From CAVPCZ01 sp963702445 (lineage in GTDB: Bacteria > Bacteroidota > Ignavibacteria > UBA10030 > UBA6906): DNA of 64,000 bases. The translations under genes were made by a program, and so were the position numbers. Location of the stretch: assembly GCA_963702445.1 (NCBI GenBank), contig CAVPCZ010000003.1, forward strand, positions 62,001 through 126,000, given 5' to 3'. This document shows positions 10,284 to 17,184 of this stretch, one piece after another (the stretch's first letter is position 1; each line of letters starts with the position of its first letter). Under the pieces are notes generated by a model. The model made no database searches. It saw only the letters and a list, made by a program, of their open reading frames with translations, and had not been told where the DNA came from.

Positions 10284-10292
10284 TGTGTTCTC

Positions 10293-10875
10293 TCAAATGA
10301 GGTTCACCCCTTTGCACCATCCCCCGATCCATCCGGTACACCCGGTCCATTGCCGCTGCAAGACGGGGAAAGAGTCCGGCCCGGGCGGTGGACGCCGGAC
10401 GCAGATCGGTTGACGCCACCAGCACCGACACTCCCTCGGCGCGCAGCTGCTGCAGCGCCGTAATGCTCCGTTCCAGCGCTCCACGCACTTCAAAGAGCGG
10501 TGCCTGTTCGTCGTAGAACGTATCAAGCAATCCGAAGATCAGCACGACCGGCGACTGCTTTGTGCGCACGAATGCCGGAAGCCGTTCGGTGATCACCGCT
10601 TCCATCTGGTAGCAGGTGAACGCGCGTGAGACATAGATATTGCGCAGCAATTCTCCGGGCGTGCACCGGCCTCCCGCCGTACGCCGTGCAAATTCCGCAA
10701 GCCCGTACAGATCAAACCGGTTGCTCCCGTCCACCAGCGTCACCGGCACACCGCTCAGCAACACATGGCCGGCCGCCACAAGAGACAGCCGGAAGACTCC
10801 GGGATCGCCGTGCACACAGAACAATTTGCCCGGCGGCGGGGAGCGAAAGTGCTGAAGCAGCGCTTGAGTTTCCAT
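10293..10875 (-). CDS. RecA-superfamily ATPase-like protein with degenerate Walker A, PolB2 cassette
   Basis: A protein of about 193 residues from ATG 10875. It has the core order of a RecA/RadB/ImuA-like domain. The Walker A position is 'GDPGVFRLS' (residues 23-31), lacking the G-K-[ST] needed for normal ATP binding. A strand with 'VTLVDGSNRFD' follows (about 45-55), then 'LRNIYVSRAFTCYQ'. The Walker-B-like strand is 'PVVLIFGLLDTFYDE' (about 107-121), followed by 'GVSVLVASTDL'. As read, the frame runs to 10177 and would overlap the next gene by about 105 bases. Removing one G in the G-run near 10307 ends it at 10293, which I adopt. A non-catalytic, ImuA-like scaffold role is inferred. Confidence 0.7.
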
Positions 10876-10950
10876 GGTGCTTCAACCACCCTGACGCCAG
10901 GGCGCCAATACTGTTCAGGAAAGAATGCTGCGGCGTTCCGGCGGCACATG

Positions 10951-11182
10951 TCATCCCACCAATCCATACCCGCGCGCAGCGCATTCGCCGCACAATCCCT
11001 CCGGATCCGCCGTACGCCGCATGGAGCACTCGCGGCAAACCGTCAGGTGCGCCTCCAGGCATATCCGGCAATGGAGTTCGCCGTACAGGGCCTCGTCTAC
11101 GACAACCATAGAACTCCGCCACCTCATGTACGCCCATCGGGCGTTCACACACGCAACAACAACCGCGCTGTACAATGTCCAT
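10951..11182 (-). CDS. Small CxxC zinc-finger-like protein heading the PolB2 cassette; frame broken near 11110
   Basis: ATG 11182 follows a GGGAG ribosome-binding site. As read, the frame passes the expected stop. Removing one G from 'tatggttg' gives a 76-residue protein ending at 10951 with four cysteine pairs: CCCVC (residues 8-12), 'CRICLEAHLTVCREC' (about 38-52) and 'CGEC' (about 64-67). This suggests one or two structural zinc sites of treble-clef or B-box-like type. I do not recognise the family. It is the first gene after the promoter at 11227-11255, and 75 bases separate it from the RecA-like start. Confidence 0.6.
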
Positions 11183-11226
11183 ATTCGCTCCCGCTCTCGG
11201 TGATACAGGTCGCCCTGCGCATTTCC

Positions 11227-11255
11227 AGGATACGACATTTTTGTCGCTTTGTCAA
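11227..11255 (-). promoter_or_regulatory. Promoter of the PolB2 cassette
   Basis: On the minus strand, TTGACA (11255-11250), a 17-base spacer and TATCCT (11232-11227) form a near-consensus housekeeping promoter about 45 bases upstream of the first ORF. It is the only full TTGACA -35 in the window apart from the ABC-transporter promoter. Confidence 0.65.
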
Positions 11256-11279
11256 GAACAAAAGCAACAAATTTGTCGC
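11233..11279. promoter_or_regulatory. Two operator-like palindromes overlapping the PolB2-cassette promoter
   Basis: Site 1 is GCAACAAATTTGTCGC at 11264-11279, a 16-base palindrome with one mismatched pair. Site 2 is CGACA-TTTT-TGTCG at 11233-11246, exactly in the -10/-35 spacer. Both share the half-site GCGACAAA (or GCAACAAA), and the -35 lies between them. Such an arrangement suits a dimeric repressor, for example a LexA-type regulator. No repressor is encoded nearby, so its identity is unknown. Confidence 0.5.
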
Positions 11280-11289
11280 CTGATCGTCT

Positions 11290-11318
11290 TTGATTCTCAC
11301 CGGGGGTTTTCCTATCTT
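11290..11318 (+). promoter_or_regulatory. Promoter of the YIP1-family gene
   Basis: TTG at 11290-11292, 20 bases, then TATCTT at 11313-11318 (TTGnnn-N17-TATCTT). The layout recurs at other gene starts in the window. It lies immediately downstream of the palindrome at 11264-11279, so the two divergent promoters may share control. Confidence 0.5.
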
Positions 11319-11351
11319 TCGCGCACACCCCACCACCGACGAAGGACGACC

Positions 11352-12104
11352 ATGGAAGAACACACCACCCGGGAAACGGTTAAACCGTTTTCCTTCACCG
11401 AAAAACTTGCCGGCATCTTCGCCGCACCCGGCGATCTCTTTGAGAATGTCCGGCAAACCGGCAACACCCCCGGCAACTGGGTTATCCCCTCCATCATCTT
11501 CATCATCGTCGCCGTCCTGATGAGCCAGCTGATGCTGACCAATACTTCGCTGGTGGACCAGCTGGGCACCATCATGCGCAAAGGCATCGATGAGGCGGTC
11601 GCCAAGGGAAGCATGACCGCCGAACAGGCGGAACAGGCGGCCGCGTTCATGAAACCGGACTCCATGATCTTCCGCATCCAGCAGGTGGCCGGCATCGTCA
11701 TCATCACGCCGATCGCCCTCTTCCTCCTCTCCCTCGTCTACTGGCTCCTTGGGAAATGGGGCATGAGCGCCACCGCACCCTACATGAAGGTGGTGGAGAT
11801 TGCGGGACTGACCATGTTCATTACCTGCCTGGAGAGCATCGTCACCACACTCCTGATGTTCGCCATGGACTCCATCTTCGCCACTCCCAGCCTGGGATTG
11901 TTTGTCACGGACTTCGACATCCAGAACAAACTCCACGCCGCGCTGGCGAAAGTGAATCTCTTCACCATCTGGGACCTTGCCGTCGTGAGTATCGGCCTGT
12001 CAAAACTCTTCCAGCGTGATCTGCCCAAAGTGCTCGTCCTCGTCTTCGCACTCTGGGTCGTCTGGTCGGTGTTCACCGTCCTGATGGGCATCCGGCTCGG
12101 TTGA
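11352..12104 (+). CDS. YIP1-family integral membrane protein
   Basis: A 250-residue protein from ATG 11352 with a GAAGGA ribosome-binding site. A short hydrophilic N-terminus containing 'FTEKLAGIFAAPGDLFENVR' (split around residue 25), typical of Yip1-domain proteins, is followed by five hydrophobic segments at about residues 40-58, 113-135, 145-170, 195-215 and 228-248. Bacterial YIP1 proteins are membrane proteins of unknown function. The gene is divergent from the PolB2 cassette and shares the regulatory region with it. Intact. Confidence 0.75.
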   Translation: MEEHTTRETVKPFSFTEKLAGIFAAPGDLFENVRQTGNTPGNWVIPSIIFIIVAVLMSQLMLTNTSLVDQLGTIMRKGIDEAVAKGSMTAEQAEQAAAFMKPDSMIFRIQQVAGIVIITPIALFLLSLVYWLLGKWGMSATAPYMKVVEIAGLTMFITCLESIVTTLLMFAMDSIFATPSLGLFVTDFDIQNKLHAALAKVNLFTIWDLAVVSIGLSKLFQRDLPKVLVLVFALWVVWSVFTVLMGIRLG

Positions 12105-12121
12105 GAAACAGAGGAAGGCCC

Positions 12122-13130
12122 GTGGCAAAAAGAAACACGGCTCCCCGCGGCACACCACTCCCCCTGTTCGCACAGGGAGAGGATGAGCCCGCCGCGTCAG
12201 CGTACGTCCGCACCAATGCCGTGCGGCTGCACCGGTGGGCGGAACGGGGCATCTTCTTCGGCAGTTCGTCCTGGAAATACCCCGGATGGACAGGGATGGT
12301 GTACAACCGCCACTACCCCTCGCAACGCGTCTTCGAACAGACATGCCTCGCCGAATACGCCACCATCTTCCCCACCGTGTGCGCGGACTTCGCCCTCTAC
12401 GATTTCCCCGGTGCACGCGTGCTGCAGGCGCTCTATGACGAAACACCGGAACTGTTCACGGTCTCGTTCAAGGTCACCGACCGTATCACGGTGAAGCGGT
12501 ATCCGAAACTGCCGCGGTATGGAGCCAATGCCGGACAGGACAACCCGGATTTTCTCAACGTGCCGCTCTTCGAGGACGCCTTCCTCCGTCCGCTGGAAAC
12601 ACTGAAGCAGAAACGTGGCGCGGTGATCTTCGAGTTCTCCACCTTCTACCCGGCCTCCGGCATCACCGCCCCGGTGTTTCTGGATCTGCTCGGGAGATTT
12701 CTGGCCCGGTTGCCCGGGGGGATTCCCTATTGCGTGGAGATACGCAATCAGGAGTTCCTGACGCCGGAGTATCTGGCGATGCTGGCATCGCACGGCGTTG
12801 CGCATGTGCTCAACAACTGGACGCGGATGCCCCCGGTGATCGAGCAGATACGGCTGCCGGATGTGCTCACGGCCCCTTTCACCGTTATCCGGGCATCTCC
12901 TGAAACCGGGACGCACCTACCAGGAAGCCGTGGAACGGTTTCAGCCGTACGAAAGCATCAAAGAAGAGAACCCCGAGCTGCGTCTCGGTGTCGCCGGGAC
13001 GGTCACACGGTGTGTGGCCGAAGGGAAAAAGGCGTACGTGTACGTGAACAATCGCGCTGAAGGCAACTCCCCAAAAACTATCGAGGCGATCCTTGACATC
13101 CTTGACTCCTATCCCGTCGAAAAACTCTGA
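12122..13130 (+). CDS. DUF72 (YecE-like) TIM-barrel protein; frame broken near 12905
   Basis: From GTG 12122 (AGAGGA upstream) the protein has the DUF72 hallmarks: 'GSSSWKYPGWTGMVYNRHYP' near residues 41-60, 'VSFKVTDRIT' and 'VEIRNQEFLTPEY'. Near 12905 the frame shifts. Removing one T restores 'IRASLKPGRTYQEAVERFQPYE' and a normal end 'AYVYVNNRAEGNSPKTIEAILD', stopping at 13130. Corrected length is about 335 residues. The family function is unknown, although the fold suggests a nuclease or sugar-acting enzyme. GTG is preferred over the upstream in-frame TTG 12101, which overlaps the previous gene. Confidence 0.85.
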
Positions 13131-13210
13131 CAGAGCAGGAGGGCCGCAGGGAAGTTCCTCCGGAGCCGCGCGCGAAGTCCCTTATTCATCCGCTTGCCGC
13201 ACTGGTCCTT

Positions 13211-13471
13211 ATGGTGATCGATGCACTCTGGACCATGGCCGACTGGGCGACGATCGCCTGGATCTTCACCATCCCCCTTTCGTTCTTTGCGGTCTTTCTC
13301 CCGGCCTTCTTCATTCAGAAGCACATGAACAACGACAGCGCAGGAAAGGCCATGGCGGTGTCCGCGTTTCTCGGCATTCTTGCGGCGGTGCCGACACCCA
13401 TCATGGGTACCGCCGTGGGAGCGATCGCCCTCGGCCTTTCCGGGCTCCGGTCGCTCCGGTGGGGAAGGTAA
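13211..13471 (+). CDS. Small membrane protein, two to three helices
   Basis: An 86-residue protein starting at ATG 13211, with hydrophobic segments at about residues 14-35 and 50-78 and a basic end (RSLRWGR). The first segment carries a FAVFLPAFFI core; the second is glycine- and alanine-rich. No family recognised. It lies between the DUF72 and DUF4230 genes on the same strand. Confidence 0.5.
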   Translation: MVIDALWTMADWATIAWIFTIPLSFFAVFLPAFFIQKHMNNDSAGKAMAVSAFLGILAAVPTPIMGTAVGAIALGLSGLRSLRWGR

Positions 13472-13488
13472 GCCGATGACCTCCACGC

Positions 13489-14148
13489 ATGGCGACAACC
13501 ATACCGGGAAAACCCGGACCGCACAAGCGGGTTGCTCTGATCGCAGGCATCGTTCTTGCCCTCCTTCTCGCGGGCGCAGGAATGACCGCATACTTTCTTG
13601 TTGTGAAGGCTCCCGCCGATCTGGCGCGGCGCACCGCGGAGGGCATCCGCGAGGTGTTCGATTTCACGCCGCGCGTGACGCTGAACGAAACCGTGATGAT
13701 CGCCGAGAACACGCCGATTCTGGAGGTGGCAACCGTCTCCCGTTCCCTTCTGGTCCGTCACCGGTGGTCCCATACGTGGCTCGGCAGCACAAAGACCCTC
13801 GAACTCCACGGTTCGTTCACCGCCAAGGCCGGGTTTGATCTGCGCGAACCCTTTACGATCGATATCCGGCGCTCCCCCCTGCGCGTGGTCGCCCGGATGC
13901 CCGCCCCGAAACTGCTCTCGGTGCAGATGGACTCCTTTCAGGTTGTCGAGGACGAGAACGGATGGTGGAACCGGATCACCGAAAAAGACCGGACGGAAGG
14001 GGTACGCACGCTGCAGGCACGCGCGCGGGACCAGTCGGAGGCGTCGGGCATCCTGCTGGAGGCGCGCCGTTCGGCCGAAGACCGGATCCGGGAAGTCGTG
14101 GAACGGAACGGCGACGTGGTGGTCTTTCCCTCCCCGGAGATGCCGTAG
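13489..14148 (+). CDS. DUF4230-family membrane-anchored protein
   Basis: A 219-residue protein with one N-terminal transmembrane anchor (about residues 15-37, ALIAGIVLALLLAGAGM) and an extracytoplasmic domain. The pattern 'TEVATVSRSL...', 'ELHGSFTAKAGFDL' and 'PAPKLLSVQMDSFQVVEDENGWWNRIT' (in separate blocks) fits DUF4230, a widespread family of unknown function. The long helical tail ('QARARDQSEASGILLEARRS') is also typical. The stop directly abuts the uvrD start (TAG then ATG at 14149), so the two are probably co-transcribed. Intact. Confidence 0.7.
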   Translation: MATTIPGKPGPHKRVALIAGIVLALLLAGAGMTAYFLVVKAPADLARRTAEGIREVFDFTPRVTLNETVMIAENTPILEVATVSRSLLVRHRWSHTWLGSTKTLELHGSFTAKAGFDLREPFTIDIRRSPLRVVARMPAPKLLSVQMDSFQVVEDENGWWNRITEKDRTEGVRTLQARARDQSEASGILLEARRSAEDRIREVVERNGDVVVFPSPEMP

Positions 14149-15135
14149 ATGAAGAAGTACGTTCTCAGGAAACCACCTGCCGGCGATGCCGCCGCCGCTC
14201 TCCCGCGGCAGTTCCAGATCGACTACCGGAATCAGCTGAACCCGGCCCAGTACGCCGCCGTCAGCTCGGTGAACGGTCCGCATCTGATCATCGCGGGGGC
14301 CGGGACCGGCAAGACCCGGACAATCACCTACCGCGTCGCCTATCTCGTCGAGCTGGGGGTCAGGCCCGAATCGATTCTTCTGCTCACCTTCACGCGCCGC
14401 GCCGCCCAGGAAATGCTCCGGCGGGCATCCATGCTGCTCGATGCGCGCTGTGAACGGGTGTCGGGCGGCACCTTCCATTCGTTTGCCAACCTGATTCTCC
14501 GTCAGTACGCCCCCCTGCTGAAGTACGAATCATCGTTCACCATTCTGGACCAGGCCGATGCGGAGGACGTCATCAACCTTCTCCGCACCCGGAGGAAACT
14601 GGACACCCGAGAACGGCGCTTTCCGCGTAAGCAGACACTGCTGGATATCTTCTCCCGCGCCGTGAACACCGTGCAGACCATCCATGACGTCCTGAAGAAC
14701 GAGTACCCGCACTTTGAGGAACTTCTCGCGGATATTCAACAACTGCACGCCGCCTACGAGGAGTACAAGTCCCGGCACAACCTGATGGACTATGACGATT
14801 TGCTTGTGTTCCTCCGCGTGCTGCTCCGCGACCACGAACATGTGCGCCGGAAACTCGCCGACCGGTACAGGTACATCATGGTGGACGAGTATCAGGACAC
14901 GAACAGGATCCAGGGCGAGATCGTGCACCTGCTGGGCGGGGCGCACGGCAATGTGATGGTGGTGGGCGACGATGCACAGGCGATTTATTCGTTCCGGGGC
15001 GCCACCGTCCGCAACATCCTGGAATTCCCCGAGACCTATCCCGGTTGTACGGTGATCAAACTGGAAGAGAACTATCGCAGCACACAGCCGATCCTCACCC
15101 TGACCAACGAGATTCTGCGGAGGGCGCGGGAGTGA
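14149..15135 (+). CDS. UvrD/PcrA-family helicase, N-terminal half (motifs I-IV)
   Basis: An SF1A 3'-5' DNA helicase. The 328-residue product covers domains 1A/1B: the Q motif 'LNPAQYAAV', Walker A 'AGAGTGKTRTI' (about residues 47-57), 'TFTRRAAQEM' (motif Ia), Walker B 'VDEYQDTN', motif III 'GDDAQAIYSFRGA' and motif IV 'ENYRSTQPIL'. It then stops at TGA 15133-15135, right after 'NEILRRARE'. A normal helicase continues with a '+Y.K.LFT' sequence, which is found at 16136. The stop overlaps the GTG start of the inserted methyltransferase gene (GTGA). SD-like GGAGG at 15119-15123 lies just upstream. Confidence 0.88.
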   Translation: MKKYVLRKPPAGDAAAALPRQFQIDYRNQLNPAQYAAVSSVNGPHLIIAGAGTGKTRTITYRVAYLVELGVRPESILLLTFTRRAAQEMLRRASMLLDARCERVSGGTFHSFANLILRQYAPLLKYESSFTILDQADAEDVINLLRTRRKLDTRERRFPRKQTLLDIFSRAVNTVQTIHDVLKNEYPHFEELLADIQQLHAAYEEYKSRHNLMDYDDLLVFLRVLLRDHEHVRRKLADRYRYIMVDEYQDTNRIQGEIVHLLGGAHGNVMVVGDDAQAIYSFRGATVRNILEFPETYPGCTVIKLEENYRSTQPILTLTNEILRRARE

Positions 15136-16036
15136 CCCCGAAGCCGTTTCCTGACGTTGTTCGAGGCTTCTGCGCCGCTGATTCTCGACGGCGCCATGGG
15201 GACCGAACTGCAGGCGGCGCGGAGTCGATACCGGCCTCCCCCTCTGGTCGGCACGGGCGCTGTCGGAAGCTCCGGAAACCGTCCTGCAGATTCACCGGGA
15301 CTACATCGACGCCGGGGCGGATATTCTTACCGCCAACACGTTCCGGACAACGCGCCGCACATTCCGCCGTGCCGCTTCTTCCCGACCGTTCCGGTGAGCA
15401 TACACGCCTGGCGGTTGAGCTGGCATTCCGCGCCTGCAGGGATGCACCGGGCAGACCTGTCCTGGTGGCCGGATCCATGGCTCCGCTCGAGGATTGCTAC
15501 CGGCCCGACCTCGTGCCTTCCGACGCCGAGCTGGAGGAAGAACACGGTGAACAGGCGCGCCGCCTGGCCGCAGCAGGCGTTGATCTCCTGCTTCTTGAAA
15601 CCCTGGGCACCGTCAGGGAAGCGCGCCTCGCCGCCGCAGCAGCAGCGGAAACAGGAGTACCGGATGGCCGTGAGCTTTCTCTGTGACCGGGAGGGCCGGT
15701 TGTACGGCGGGGAGCCGCTCCATGATGCCGTCCGCGCCGTCACGCCCCTGAGGCCGGTGGCGCTGTCCCTCAACTGCCTGCCGGCGCGTTGTGCCCTGCC
15801 GGCGATTCTGCACGCTTAAGGCCGGGACCTCACTTCCCTGGGGCATCTATGCGAATGCCGGCGTTGCCGGGCAGGAACGGGGTGCCGAGTTCGCGCAGGA
15901 TGTCGCACCCGGTGAATACGGGCGTCTTGCGCTCGGGTGGCTGCGCGAGGGCGCATCGTTCATCGGCGGGTGTTGCGGCACGACACCGGAACACATCGCC
16001 GCTCTTCAGCAGATCAGAACATCGCAACACGCATGA
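15131..16036 (+). CDS. Homocysteine S-methyltransferase-family protein, lying between the two halves of a UvrD-like gene; four frame breaks
   Basis: A Pfam S-methyl_trans-type enzyme that transfers a methyl group to homocysteine. Removing one base near each of 15210, 15370, 15665 and 15815 gives about 290 residues. They run from 'PLILDGAMGTELQARGVDTG' through 'HRDYIDAGADILTANTFRT', 'LLLLETLGTVREARLAAAAA', 'MAVSFLCDREGRLYGGEPL' and 'WGIYANAG'. The zinc-binding end is 'FIGGCCGTTPEHI'. The two zinc cysteines are present, so the enzyme looks functional. The start is uncertain: GTG 15131 overlaps the upstream stop but needs one base removed; TTG 15157 is in frame. Single-domain length suits an S-methylmethionine-type (MmuM) or related enzyme; the donor is not known. 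Confidence 0.8.
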
Positions 16037-16135
16037 CGGCGGGAGAGCGCCATCTTCCGTCCGGAACGGCGTTGCGCACGCGTCCGGGCCGGAGGATTCC
16101 TGACGGCGGGCGACGCGGAAGGCAAGACCGGGGTT

Positions 16136-17175
16136 ATGACACGACATAAATACTCAAAAGAGCTCTTCACCCGCCGGCCCGGCGGCGAAATGCCCACGAT
16201 CGTCGTGGCCCAGACGGAAAACCTCCAGTCACGCTTCGTGGTCCAGAAGGTGCTCGAACATCGCGAACAGGGTGTGGCGCTCGGCGATATCGCCATCCTG
16301 TTCCGTTCGAGTTATCTTTCGTTTGATCTGGAGATCGAACTGAGCAAGGCCAATATTCCGTTCGTGAAGTTCGGCGGCTTCAAGTTCATCGAAACCGCGC
16401 ACATCAAGGATCTCGTGTCGTATCTCCGTGTGATCGAGAATCCCCGCGACGCCGTGGCATGGAACCGGATCCTTCTGCTCGTCGACGGCGTGGGACCCCG
16501 AACCGCCGAGAAGAGTGATAGAAGCTCTTGTCGCCCGCCGTGTCAACGCCGACGGCGGCGGCTCCCCGGGGACTCTTCCCGCAATCCTGGGACAGCAGCA
16601 GAATCTCCCGGAAAACATCCGGCGGCTGTTTGACGCGCTCGCAGGTGTTGCGCCACAACACGTGCCGCCGGCGGACAAGATCCTCCAGCTGCTGAAGTAC
16701 TACGAACCGATCTTCCTGAAGCGCTACGACGATCACAACAAACGCCGGAAGGATCTGGAGATGTTCCAGCAGATCGCCGGGCGCTATCGCGCGTTGAACG
16801 CGTTCCTGACCGACCTGACACTCGAACCGGCGAACGAAAGTGTCGCGGACATTACGCCGACGGACACCGAGGATGAGAAACTCGATTCTGTCCACCATTC
16901 ACAGCGCCAAGGGGCTGGAATGGAACAGCGTCTTCGTGATCTATGCACTCGAAGGACGCTTCCCCAATACCCGGGCGGCAAACAGTGAAGAAGAAATGGA
17001 GGAGGAACGGCGCCTGATGTACGTGGCCTGCACCAGGGCGAAGGAGTTCCTCTATATTACGTATCCGATCAATGTCTACGACCGCGACTCCGGACTCGTC
17101 CTTTCAAAACCGTCCCGCTTCATCGCCGGGATGCCGGAGAACCTGCTTGACACATGGGTCATTGACGAGGAGTAG
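16136..17175 (+). CDS. UvrD/PcrA-family helicase, C-terminal half (motifs V-VI); frame broken near 16510 and 16885
   Basis: This ORF resumes the helicase exactly where the N-terminal half stopped ('HKYSKELFTRRPGGE'). It supplies domain 2: 'GDIAILFRSSYLSFDLE', 'IPFVKFGGFKFIETAHIKD' and 'DAVAWNRILLLVDGVGPRTAEK'. Removing one base near 16510 continues with 'VIEALVARRV', and one near 16885 gives 'LILSTIHSAKGLEWNSVFVI' (motif V) and 'EEERRLMYVACTRAKEFLYIT' (motif VI). The stop is at 17175. An ATG at 16136 could start it as a separate polypeptide, but no strong ribosome-binding site is visible. Alone it has no ATP-binding motif. Confidence 0.85.
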
Positions 17176-17184
17176 AACCGACGG

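Noticed and set aside
15131..16150. Insertion sequence inside uvrD
   Set aside because: No transposase, terminal inverted repeats or convincing target duplication; only TGAC occurs at both edges, which is too short to mean anything.
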